This document shows positions 36,700-47,232 of a stretch of DNA of 64,000 bases, in pieces. The DNA comes from Epiperipatus broadwayi (lineage: Eukaryota; Onychophora; Udeonychophora; Euonychophora; Peripatidae), in contig JAQFVV010012497.1 of the NCBI GenBank assembly GCA_028023455.1, positions 2,292,001 through 2,356,000 on the forward strand. Direction: 5' to 3'. A program made the position numbers and the translations under genes. The first letter of the stretch is position 1. Each line of letters starts with the position of its first letter. The notes beneath the pieces were generated by a model, which saw only the letters and a list, made by a program, of their open reading frames with translations, was not told the DNA's origin and did not search any database.

Positions 36700-37430
36700 T
36701 TTCTATCACTTAGATAATCAATTTTATTATATAAAATACAATATATATTACTACATTCATAATATTTTTTTATCATTAAGATTAATTGCATGGCAAATAT
36801 AAATATTTCTAAAAGACAATTCCAGTAAGTTAAAAAGAAAATGGGAATCTTTTGATATTAATTAGTATATCTGCTGTCTACGCAGAATGATCTCAGATTC
36901 AAATCTAGAAGCTTTAAAATATTTTAATATCCAGCCATTAGACCAAAATACATATTTCAATGGGAGATTTAAAAGTTATGATTATTTATTTATTTATTAT
37001 ATCAAAATGGGTTAATAAATTGTTATCAACCTATTCTTAGCTCCTGATAATAAAATAATAAAGAAAGACTACATTATTTTATAAATATCTATCCATCTTT
37101 CATTTATTTAGACAATACCCTATGTTGCCAATATAAAAGTCATAGTATTTTTTTTCTTATTAACATTTACATTAATTACACGGCAAATTTAAATATTACT
37201 AAAAGATAATTTCAATAAAATAAAATCATTCTTATTTATAAAAAACTATGACATAGTAGTTAGTGTATCTACCTTTTATGCTTATTAAATTGGGGTACAA
37301 ACATAGAAACTTTGAAATTTTTAAACCTCTAATCATAATAATTCAAAATGGATTGAGAATATTTGCATCTTTCCTAGACAGATTGTAAAATAATAAAGGA
37401 AAACTACTTAAATCTCACCATTTTCTAATT
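36700..37430. repeat. Old tandem duplication (~390-bp unit) including a tRNA-like SINE head
   Basis: 36700-37085 aligns with 37090-37430 in order: the GGCAAATATAAATATTTCTAAAAG stretch near 36793 against 37185, the tRNA-like part near 36865 against 37250, and the ATAATAAAG-rich end near 37060 against 37400. Heavily diverged. Because each unit has a tRNA-like head, two insertions of one SINE in tandem are an alternative explanation. Confidence 0.55.
36862..36916 (+). mobile_element. tRNA-like SINE head, decayed
   Basis: A-box-like TTAGTATATCTGC, then a 5-bp anticodon stem TCTGC/GCAGA with 7-base loop, then AGATTCAAATCT, close to a B-box. Position 33 is not T, so not a functional tRNA. A more decayed version sits at 37252-37312. 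Confidence 0.5.
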
Positions 37431-40400
37431 TTAATGAGTAAAGGCTTTTTTTTCCAACTGAAGAACTATTGGAGAAGCTTTTACCATGTAATGTGCTATA
37501 TAATGACTATTACATTATTATTTTTTTTATGAATATCATTTTAGCATCATAGACATTTTACAAAATTGAACTGTGTTTTTATATTTAAGGACAGTTTCTT
37601 AGAGTTTAATAAAAAAAGAAACATTTCCTGTTAAACATTAATGTACCTTCAAATTATAATTGATATTTACATAATAAAGAATTTGATAATTTTTAAATAC
37701 AAAAATCTGAAAAATCACAATGCTCTATGAGACTATTTTAATCCTTTATTTTATATATGAAATATTTTTTTCTTGCTTACAAATATGTGCCTTAATGATA
37801 TAAGTACTCATCAAAGTCATGATATAATTTTAATATTAAAAGACAAAAAAAATATCTGATAATAGAAAGATGTGACAAACTCCCATGATAATTATGAAGA
37901 ATGCCTAATTATCTTGACATATTTTCAGGATGAAAACCTAAGTTATATACAGATAATCAATGTTACAGTCAAATAAAATCAATATTCTTTCATGATGAAC
38001 AATGTTTCTATTTAAATATTTTTATACATAAATGCATCTATCTAGTAAATAATAGTTTTAGCATGAACATCATGTCAATGAACAATTGTATTTAAAATGT
38101 TTTGGAATATTTCTGAATCTCATTGAAAAAGTTTTTAGAACTAAAATAAATTGCAGGCAGAGATAATTTTATTATAATTAAACAAACAAACAAACACAAA
38201 AAGTAATAAATAAATAATAATACATGGTGTAACATAATGTAAAATAATTGTAAAGCATAAGAACTTTAACTTCTTTTTTTCATCTTGACAATGTGATGTA
38301 ACTTAAAATCATTTCTTTAAAAATTATTTTCTTTTACATATATATCTGAATGAAAACAAATATAAATTTTTTAGAATAGTATTTATCCATAAACTATCAT
38401 ATGATCCATCAAGATTTCAGCTTAGATATTTCTGTTACAGCCACTTACTTTTTCACTTTATTTATGCCAGTTACCATAAACTTTAGCAAGCACTGTTATA
38501 TATCATTACTTATTAAAGCTTGCAGTAAGTGGCATAGAGAAGGTGAAATAGTATGCTGCTATAACCTTATTTGTAATGAGTAATATTTCATTCTCTTGAT
38601 ACATTATAAGAGCTGATTGTAATAATCTCATTTTACAATTATATTTGGGTACAGACGAATTTAATATTTATAAAATATAATTTCAAAATTTTCTGATTAT
38701 AATTTAGTTGATGGTTGAATGGTAGGCAATTTTCTGTTTATAATTTAGGTGATGGTTAATGTGAGGTAAATCATAAAAATTAACCTAAATCAGTTGTTCT
38801 GGTATCAATGTAAAGTTGTTGTGTAATGCACCCCCCTAATGCTATGACATATGAAAAAAAAAAAAAATTAAAAAAAGATGTACATTTAGATGTCCTTTTA
38901 ATTTTTGCTTTATTAAAAATTTAAAAATATCATTTCATTGAAGAAATAAAATTGTAAGCTTTTTTTAACAATAAATTTTACATCTTCAATAGAAAATGTT
39001 GATAATTATAAATAATCAAATGGTTTATTGGAGTTCATAATAGCTTGTGACATTGCAAATGGCAAAGACATACAACTTGTAGAAAATGAACCTCAGAGCA
39101 TTTGACAATTTCACAATAAGGTGTACTGTATTTGACAATCTAATTTTCATACGGGCTTATATATGTAGCACTGAAAAATTAATATCAAAAAGCAACTATA
39201 TTTAATTATCTACAAACCATCTTTCATCACTGATAATATAAGTTGCCTTACTTTAGCATTCATAATTACAATATTTAGTATTAAACACTGTACAATTTTC
39301 TGTAGGTATATAAAGTTACAAATGAATTTGTAAATGAATAATTTAACACTTCTTCATCAAAATATATATTTAAAATAACAATTTATAAAATACAAATTTT
39401 ATCGTAACTAACAAGAAAACTTCAATATTTCCCATAATCCAATGTATATATAAAAACAATACGTTTAATATGCTCATTTACCCCTTCGCATTAACTTTAA
39501 TCAAAAATAAAAATCTATTTAAAAGTGAAAGCAGTCATAAAAAATAAATAAAACAGTCATTAGAAGAATTTAAATTACTACCATTTATAAATACCAATTG
39601 TGAAAAAATAGAAATAAATGCCATTAAATGCATGAGTTGTTTTTAAAAGTATGCAATTCATTTAGATTTCTTGTAACTGCTTAATATAAATGCACAGAAA
39701 CATATCTGGAATTCACAGGTACATACAATACTTTATTTAAATTTGCTACTCATGTATAAATTTAATCTCCAACATTTATAGTTTTTAAACAGATTAAACT
39801 TAGCTATCATAAAAATTATATAAAAATATTAATGCCAAATTTAATACAACTTTTCATCATAATAATTTATTATTTAATAAACAAAATTGTCAATCCTGCT
39901 TTGTAATGGATAAATGTAATCTTCAATGCCCAGCATCTCTAATAATGAAGATTGCATCATGTAATCATTTTTATTCAATTTAACTAACTAAGAGTAACCC
40001 AAGATTTTTATTATCTAGTTAATAGTAGCTAAATAATCATTTGTATCCAATACATACTGCAGGTTAGATTAGCTACAGACAGCTTGACTATCAAAAAAAC
40101 TCTAAGGTTCTGCTAGCCCAGAATCAAATTCAAGAATGTGCATATGGAAAATGGATTCACTAGAAGTAAAAAATATATCATGAGGTTCTTCCATTGTGCT
40201 GTTGATTGTTTTCAGCACTAAGGCATAGCCTATAATTTGAATAAACATTAATATATTGTAATTTTTTATAGTTATATATTTTTTTTTAACTTTAGTTTTT
40301 GTCAGAAACAAACAATATTATTATTAAGTAATTAGTTGCATTAATAAATGCAAATTCTTACAAAATTAAATTGATATTATAGACTCACTAATTTTATTTT

Positions 40401-40555
40401 TATATGAATCTCATCCATGTTAGTTAACTGAATTACTTGCTTATTTTTTTTATTTGTGTCACTAAATATTTTAGTAACTAAGATGATTTTTTATTAATAA
40501 TAATTTATATGACCACTGTTGCTGTTGCCCTATATAATTTAATGCAATATATGAG
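37431..40555. other. AT-rich stretch without recognisable gene
   Basis: Contains AAAC and short A-run microsatellites (38177-38192), a C-run with possible SINE tail at 38830-38867 (GCACCCCCCTAATGCTATGACA then A-run), and a small 6-bp hairpin GTGCTG/CAGCAC at 40196-40218. Nothing coding. Confidence 0.5.
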
Positions 40556-40559
40556 TGGC

Positions 40560-40800
40560 AGATGCTTGAACATATAGCTCCAGAGAGATGTCAAAAATTT
40601 CTTCCACTTTTATTGCATTGATTCTATTAAATCTTTATTTAAAAATCACATTTCTATTAATGTACTTTCTACAATACTACATTTAATTATATAAGTTGTG
40701 ACTATCTAAATGATGAATCATTTCACAATGTCTGAAGAAGACTGCTGACCAGTCAAAACTGTCATAAATTTTTAAAAAAGCATAATGGAATGTATACTAA
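40560..40800 (+). repeat. Probable Penelope-type terminal region
   Basis: Moderate-complexity segment ending in TCTGAAGAAGACTGCTGACCAG (split at 40731 and on), a phrase of the type found in terminal repeats of Penelope-like elements, here carrying a hammerhead-like core. No PLE coding sequence is directly attached. The SINE at 40841 is inserted just downstream. Confidence 0.4.
40731..40765 (+). other. Hammerhead-ribozyme-like core, degenerate
   Basis: CTGAAGA (40732-40738), then a 5-bp stem GACTG (40740-40744) with CAGTC (40750-40754) closed by CTGAC, then AAAA (40755-40758) where GAAA is expected; the change would be a CpG-type G-to-A. A GTC follows at 40761-40763. Stem I would be only about three pairs. 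A ribozyme relic at best. Confidence 0.35.
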
Positions 40801-40840
40801 GAAAAGTGACTTCCTGATCTACAAACCATTTTATTGTTTT

Positions 40841-40945
40841 TTTTTTAAAGTGTCATAGCATCGGTAGGGACGCGAACCCGCAACCTGGGCAACTGCCTGC
40901 AAGTGCAAGGCAGTCGCACTGACCTCTCGACCACCAATGCAAGAC
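40841..40945 (-). mobile_element. tRNA-derived SINE with 17-bp target-site duplication
   Basis: On the minus strand: GGTGGTCGAGAGGTCAGTGC (A-box region of the Ser/Leu type), a long anticodon-arm-like inverted repeat CTGCC...GGCAG, and B-box GGGTTCGCGTCC, then GATGCTATGACAC and an A-run (T-run at 40837-40846 on the + strand). Flanked by ACCATTTTATTGTTTTT at 40825-40841 and 40946-40962, a perfect 17-bp TSD overlapping the A-run. The body is only ~95 bp, so it is a tRNA unit plus tail. High CpG content and perfect TSD suggest a young insertion. Confidence 0.88.
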
Positions 40946-41225
40946 ACCATTTTATTGTTTTTATTACAATTTCATATTTATATGTATTGATACTAGTAAG
41001 TTTTGAATTAATCTTTAAAGTAAACCTTTTAAAAGAAATAATCAATGATATATTTCATAATGAATATCATAGAAAAAAATTGTTTACCATGAGCTACTTC
41101 ATAATCAATATGTTAACGAAAATGTATATGCTGCATTATTTCCATCAATAGTTAAATGTTGTTGTTTTTTTATTTAAACTGTTTAAACTTTTCAAAAACA
41201 TTCAAAAATGTTGGTAATAATATAT

Positions 41226-41287
41226 ATATGAATCTTATTCTTCATCTTTTTATTTTATATGAATCATATTCTTCATCTTTTTATTTT
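41226..41287. repeat. 31-bp tandem duplication, two copies
   Basis: Units 41226-41256 and 41257-41287 differ at one base. No coding content. Confidence 0.85.
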
Positions 41288-41879
41288 ATGTGTTGTAAGA
41301 ATGACTATTGTGATTAGTACTAGAATGAGAAAGAAGACTATGACATTTTAGATTTGTGAATATTAAATTTAAGATAATGTTCCAACATTTTAGGCTTTTC
41401 TTTATCCAAGACAATAGAAATTTTATATACTTATCTATGAGGATCCTTCTGATTTCTCCATTTTGTTATTTTTTAAGAGAAAGGTTTTGATGAAAAGTTT
41501 TCATACATTATTGATTAGGTTGACATATAAAATTATTTGTCATTGTCATGTGATCAATTTATTTAAATTTTCTTCTCATTACTTTTTCCTCTGATCAATA
41601 TTCTCAGTGTTTTTTCAAATGAATAAATGTTATTTCATCTCTAATCATTAATTTGCATTATTGCATTTCTTTTCCAATGTGGTAGCTAATTTTACCAATA
41701 AATGTTCTTCAAGATACATGCAATATTTCACAGACAAAGTTCTTCCTTTTCAACATTTTAAGTTAAGGTTTTTTTAAGATTAGAACTTCTCATAGTGTAC
41801 TATGACTTTGAAATGCTATTTTTATATTGATTATGTATTTTTTTTAATTTGTTTGATATCTCTTGTATCTTTTTTTTAT

Positions 41880-41978
41880 ACTCTTTTTGCTATCCATTTA
41901 AGATTTTCTTAATGATATCTGAACAAATTTCTTTTGCTCTTTCCATAGTGACAGTGTAATTCCACTTTTTGTGTTTCT
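41880..41978 (-). pseudogene. Penelope-like element fragment, left arm of a head-to-head pair
   Basis: Minus-strand reading includes 'WNYTVTMERAKEICSDIIKK' (41973-41914) and then an Asn-Gly and Lys-rich stretch, matching the region between RT and GIY-YIG of PLE proteins where 'RAKEICSD' is common. Its start is the inverted counterpart of 42084-42139. Confidence 0.55.
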
Positions 41979-42083
41979 ATCTTGATGGCACATTTTTAAA
42001 TAAACAGTACTTTTGATTGTCTGATAAATGATGCTTACAAACCCCTGCCACCTCCCTTCCCCACTGGAAAATATAACCATGAC

Positions 42084-42660
42084 AAAAACACAAAAAGTGG
42101 AGTTATACTATCACTATGGAAGAGAGCAAAAGAAGTTTGTTCAGTAGCCAGTGACATAGGAAAAGGGAAGAAATCCAGCATATAGAACAAACTCTCATGA
42201 AAAATTGGTATCTATTACTTCTCATTATGAAAATATTAAACAGTCAAAAACAACAACAATAAAAAATAAAAACTGATAAGTATTGTAGTGTATACATTTT
42301 AAAAATCTGAAAATGAATATAATAATATCAAAACAATTTTCCAAAGTCATAATGCATTGCAAGAAATCCTAATGGAGTGGTTATCTATAATTTATCACAA
42401 GGAAAATGTTAAACAGACAACAACAACAACAACAAACAAAAAATTATGACAGATACTGTAGAATATCCATATCTTCCAGGGGTTATCAGACAAACTAAAA
42501 AAAAAGTCTAAAAATAAATATAATATCAATTTTACAAAGCTAAACTCTACTACAAGGAATCATAATATCTATAAAACCTAAAACTGAAATACTGAAAAAC
42601 AAAACCTATATCTATGAAATACTATGTAAATGTGGATAAATAACTACAATGCTCAAATGT
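42084..42660 (+). pseudogene. Penelope-like element fragment, right arm of a head-to-head pair
   Basis: Starts with the same sequence as the left arm in opposite orientation ('LSLWKRAKEVCS'-like at 42105-42145, matching 'LSLWNRVKE' of 17847), continues in broken frames to 'EYPYLPGVIRQTKKKV' (about 42450-42515; PLE usually YPYV-x-G) and 'KTYIYEILCKCG' (42600-42640), the start of the GIY-YIG domain. CAA repeats at 42418-42440 interrupt it. Confidence 0.6.
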
Positions 42661-43140
42661 CCCAAATAATTTATTTGTCCATAATATATATAAAATAATG
42701 AATCTAACAAAGATGATAAATATTAAAATATAGTTATTATTAGTTGTTTATCTCAATCTTTGTTATTGATTATTTAATGTGGATAAATATATATCAATGA
42801 AACTAGCTACATTTTCAAAAACACAAAAACAAAAAAAGACATAATAATATTGAGAAGGAAAAAAAACAAATGTGTCTAAAATAACATAGCAAACAATTCA
42901 CATATCAATGAACACACATACATATATGGATAAATGTTCAATTGAAAAAACATACTAATATTGGGCAGAAAAGAAAAAGTAAAAATATTTAAAAAGCTCC
43001 TCATGTGATAATAGCATATAATTCCATAAGTCAATTTGGAATCAGAATCCATAATATTTGAAAAATACTTATAAACCTAATCCTTAGCAAAAAAGATAAA
43101 GAAATCAGGAAGACCCTAAAACATACAAGTATATAAAATT

Positions 43141-43350
43141 TCTACTGACTGGTAGAAGTAATAATTGATTAGAGTATTACATTAAATTCAGTATTTATAA
43201 ATCTAAAGGTCACTGGTTCAATTCCCATTCTAGTATTATCACTAGTCAGTCCAATAACACCTGAAGAAGAAAGTAGAATAATTCACTTAGACAATTGTGT
43301 TCTATAGTAATCATTAATTATTATTAACAGTTGGATATATTTCAATATTA
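43141..43350 (+). mobile_element. tRNA-derived SINE, family S1 (best copy)
   Basis: tRNA-like head 43150-43230 with an A-box-like GATTAGAGTATTA and a perfect B-box GGTTCAATTCC (43215-43225), followed by TAGTATTATCACTAGTCAGTCC and a body shared with 18290-18425 (+) and the complement of 15120-15260. Ends around 43350 without a clear poly-A. TSD not identified. Confidence 0.65.
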
Positions 43351-43564
43351 ATGCTTACTAAACAAAAAAACAACAACACACTTTTCAAAAAATAGTCCAT
43401 TTAATACAAATTGATAAAGTTTTTAACACTACTTCTTTAAAAACTTGTTTTTTTATTATATGAACTATTATAACAAATTACATATATACATCAAATATTC
43501 AATTCAGACTGTCATATAGTCTTTATTAAGGATATACTAAATTTATATATATAAAGATAATAAT

Positions 43565-45230
43565 TATAAGGTTGCAGAAAGGAGGTTGCTTTTAACAAAA
43601 AGGAAACCTTTTGATTATTCTTGGAGACCTTAAAGGAACTAAGCAAGGCAAATTTTCTAAAGTTCACTTCATATATTCTTGCTGTTGCAGCGGTTATTAT
43701 TGATTATTTACATAGTATATGAACATGGATAGGCTACTCAACTACATGGGTTAACCAGCAGGGAAAATTTATTAACTTTTTACCTCTGAGTGTAAGATCA
43801 AGAAATATCATGGTCATTTTTCTCAGTCATCTGATAGCTCTTCAGTTGAGTTTTCTTGAAGGCAGAATGAATGTATGTGTGTGAATGATTTTTTTTTCTA
43901 ATAGATATGACAGAAAAAATAAATTATGGCCCTTAATCCCAGAAGAATGTAAAGTTACCAGCCAAGGTCCTAAGAATCTATTGGTTCAAACTCAGACTGA
44001 CATTTGATATTTTATTTAAGTACTTACAACTTCAGAACACTTTCAAGTAAAGGAAGATTGAAAGAAGAACTGTCTCATATTAAATGAGACATTATATGAC
44101 TTTGAGAAGTTAGAAGAAAAAGTGAAGAGACAATTGATTTAAAAAGTAGACATGTACTGTACTACAAAGGCACAAATATTGGTAGTACAAGTAGAGTAGG
44201 ATTTATTAGAAATAAAAAGTGGAAGAACAACACTGTGGATATTGATAGTGTATCAGATAGAATGATAAGATTAGTTATTTAACTTAATAGCAGATATTGA
44301 ATGCAGATAATACAGATTTATGCCCCAACAAGTTCTCATTATGATGACAAAGTAGAGGATTTTTATATGGATGTGCAAAAGGCTTTTGATCAGACAAAAC
44401 AACATTTTAAAATTATCATGAAAGACTTTAATGCTAGAATTGGTAAACAATTGAAAGATAAAAGTATTGTAGATAAATTTGATTATGATGATAGAAATGA
44501 GAGAGGTCATAGACTAGTGAAATTTGCAGGGGAAAAAACATATTATGAATAGTTTTTTTGAGAAAATGTTAGTCTGAAATGGACATGAAAATATCCAAAT
44601 AAAGATACAGCAGAATTGGGTTAAATTATGTAGTTCAAAATTATAATGTTTTTAATAAATTCATCATAGGAAGTGATCATCAATGAGCGAGATTTAAAAT
44701 ACATGTTAATGTAAAACTGGAGAGATATTCCTAATCTTCAGAAACATTCCAATGAATTTAAATTACAACTTGCAAATTGTTTTCAAATATTAACAGATTT
44801 TGAACATGATTCAGATTTGAATAAATCAATAGGAAGATAACTAATATACTTTTAAACACTGCAACAAAGATAGATGATAAAAAAAAAAAAACAGTAATTG
44901 ACCAATAAAATTTCTGCTGAGACAAGACAATTTATGAAAAAAAAAAAGTGAAAATATATAAATATGATGCCATAAAAATGGATTGAATATCTCAAATTTT
45001 ACAAAATGATTAAAAAAAAAAAAGAATTGATAATGAAATAAGAAAGTATAATTGTGAACTAGCAAGGAAAGTTGTAGAAGAGAATAAAAATCACAAGAGT
45101 AAAAAATAACATCTTGGTATTGGTAGAAAACTTATTTCTCAAATAAGAAAAAAAAATTGAACTATTATTAAAGAGATAATATCATGAAATGTATAAACTA
45201 AATAATCAATCTACATAGGATTGAAAGAAA
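43565..45230 (+). mobile_element. RTE-type LINE, 5' part only (copy 5)
   Basis: Plus-strand copy with the family 5' end (GGTTGCAGAAAGGAGGTTGC at 43571), 5'UTR to about 44010, EN 44015-44820 and part of the linker to about 45200. Readable EN pieces: 'QIIQIYAPTSSHYDDKVEDF', 'KQHFKIIMKDFNARIG' (GDFN box has Lys instead of Gly) and 'DYDDRNERGHRLVKFA' in frame 44301-44552. RT and 3' end are missing, so the copy is 3'-truncated, the opposite of the LINE rule. Confidence 0.82.
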
Positions 45231-45540
45231 CAACTCTTGATAATTATATTTTAATATTTATCGAACTGGCTTTCATCTCTATTGAAACCATCTCAAGATA
45301 TTTAAATATACAAATCACATAACCAACTAATTATAATCATTCCATCTACTGGGCATTTTATTTATTTCAAATTGTACTTTAAATCATATACTTTATAAAT
45401 TATAATCAAATAAATTAAAAAAATTAAAATTAAAAAAATGATAATAAATATTTTACCTTTTTAAAATACTATTTACATATTTACAATAATTTCCTATATA
45501 TTCCAACTATTTAACAAAATCTACTTCCCACATACTTTTG
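45231..45540. other. AT-rich spacer, no gene seen
   Basis: Low complexity between the RTE piece and the first Penelope arm; AAAATTAAA-type short repeats near 45410-45445. Confidence 0.5.
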
Positions 45541-46215
45541 CTGGATCTTTAACTACATTAACACATTTATCAAATTTTCCTGAATATATGTTTCATAATA
45601 TATTCTCTTACATTAATCTTTTACATACTTTATAACCTTTATATTTTCTTCACATTTCATTTTATGTTCTGAATCTAAATAATGTAAATATGGTCCTAAC
45701 CTCATATATTTTCTATTAATGGCTCTATTATGCTCCTCACCTCTCTTATTTGCTATGCTTCCAGTCTGTCCTATATACCTTATTGTATTCTCCACAGCTA
45801 ATTTTATAAACTAACTCCACCGTATTATTAATATCATATAATTTTTTTGCATTATACAACTATTTATCCAAAGACCTATTATTTTTCCAAGCTATTTTTA
45901 CATTTGGTAATCTTTCTTTCATTAATCTTTTATATACTTTTTCTGAATATGGAATAGACATCCATTTACTATCTTTATATTTATTCCTACCATTCTCATT
46001 TTTTCTATCTTATTCCATTTACTATTTTTATATTTATTCCTACTACTCTCACTTTTTCTATCTATCGTATTACCAGAAATCTGACTAATTGCTTTCCTTT
46101 TATAACCTATTTTTCTTAATCATTTTCCACCTTTAATTTCTGTGCATATACTTTTTTTTTTTTTACCTAAGATTATTCTATAATTCTCTAATTTAAATCT
46201 CTTTAAAACTCCCAT
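45541..46215 (-). pseudogene. Penelope-like element C-terminus with GIY-YIG (left arm)
   Basis: Minus strand in order: a basic linker (46210-46080); a 55-bp stretch present twice in tandem (45961-46016 and 46019-46074); 'WMSIPYSEKVYKRLMKERL' (about 45965-45905); 'KIAWKNNRSL'; 'LVYKISCGEYNK' (about 45825-45790; GIY part); and, after a 2-base loss, 'RYIGQTGSIANKRGEEHNRA' (YIG part with the conserved Arg, Glu and His). Then 'LHYLDSEHKMKC' and a tail to 45541. GIY-YIG is the nuclease of Penelope-like elements. Same family as 46258-46790. Confidence 0.82.
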
Positions 46216-46257
46216 TTTTTACCAATGTGACTGATACAACTTTGGATCAATTATAAA

Positions 46258-46790
46258 AGGAAAACAATTAGAAGGATATAAAGTGAAAGTAATTAGAAGA
46301 ATTTTTGGCAATAAGATAGATAGAAAAAGTGAGAAAAGTAGGAATAAATATAAAAATAGCAAATGGATCTCTATTCCATATTCAGAAAAAGTATATAAAA
46401 GATTAATGAAAGAAAGATTATCAAATAATGTAAAAATAGCTTGGAAAAAAAAAATCTTTAGATAAATGATTGTATAATGCAAAAACAAGTTAAATGATAT
46501 TAATAGTAAGGTGGGACTAGTTTATAAAATTAGCTATGGAAAATACAATAAGGTATATATAGGACAGAAGGGAAGAACAACAATTGAAAGAGGTACGAAG
46601 TATGATAAAGACATTAATAGAAAAGATATGAGTTTAGGATCATATTTACATTATTTAGATACAGGACATAAAATGAACTATGTTATAAAATATATAAAAG
46701 ATTACAGAACGAGAATATATTCTGAAATATTATATATTCAGGAAAGATTTGGATAAATGTGCAAATATAGTTAAAGGTCCGAGTGAGAGC
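46258..46790 (+). pseudogene. Penelope-like element C-terminus with GIY-YIG (right arm)
   Basis: Plus-strand sister of the left arm: 'KWISIPYSEKVYKRLMKERL' (about 46360-46420), 'NNVKIAWKKK', stop, then the frame 46511-46756 'GLVYKISYGKYNKVYIGQKG' with intact GIY/YIG spacing, 'LGSYLHYLDTGHKMNY' and 'EILYIQERFG'. Differences from the left arm: Cys to Tyr after KIS, and Glu-His-Asn to Lys-Tyr-Asp in the catalytic helix, so the nuclease would be inactive. The RT is absent in both arms. A 12-bp palindrome (46788-46799) lies just after the coding end. Confidence 0.85.
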
Positions 46791-46799
46791 GCATGCGCT
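46788..46799. repeat. Perfect GC-rich palindrome AGCGCATGCGCT
   Basis: Twelve-base perfect palindrome with four CpG-context bases in strongly AT-rich DNA, directly after the Penelope right arm. Role unknown; it may belong to the element's terminal region. Confidence 0.6.
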
Positions 46800-47158
46800 A
46801 ATTAACAAGGGAACAAAATTTATGGTGAAATTTCACCTTAGTTTTTCCCCTAAACAAGCCATTGGATTAATACAGAAACCAAACAATATTATTAATAATA
46901 GTGAGATAATCAAAAAGGATCCATTTTTATATAAAATTCAAATCTCCCTGCAGGTGATTTTTGTTTGTTATCTTATGTTTTTAGGTCTTGGAGAATCCAC
47001 ATTATGCCATCAAATAAAGTTTTCATAATCTATGTATCTATGTTTGAAAAAAAGAAATAGTTTTATTACCAATACTATTTTCCATTTTGCTATAAATACT
47101 ATAATAAATCCAACACTTCTGTTATTATAAAATATAAATCATAATCTAATAATATGAT

Positions 47159-47232
47159 TATTGTATAAAACAGAGAAACATTAAAATAATAGTGTTTTAT
47201 ATTATTTTAAGGTTTCTCTGCTTTATACAATA
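47159..47232. repeat. Near-perfect hairpin, 32-bp arms, 10-base loop
   Basis: Left arm 47159-47190 and right arm 47201-47232 are complementary at 30 of 32 positions (mismatches at arm positions 12 and 22), loop AGTGTTTTAT. The size and shape are those of a pre-miRNA hairpin or of a short fold-back element. No terminal motif or TSD noted. Confidence 0.8.

Noticed and set aside
40196-40218. Hairpin GTGCTG/CAGCAC as a terminator or regulatory element
   Set aside because: Six pairs only; expected by chance in a window of this size.
40853-40940. Functional tRNA gene on the minus strand
   Set aside because: A- and B-boxes are good, but the acceptor stem does not pair, and an A-run plus a 17-bp TSD show a SINE.
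43261-43275. Third hammerhead-like core (CTGAAGA in SINE S1)
   Set aside because: No stem II and no GAAA follow at the required place.
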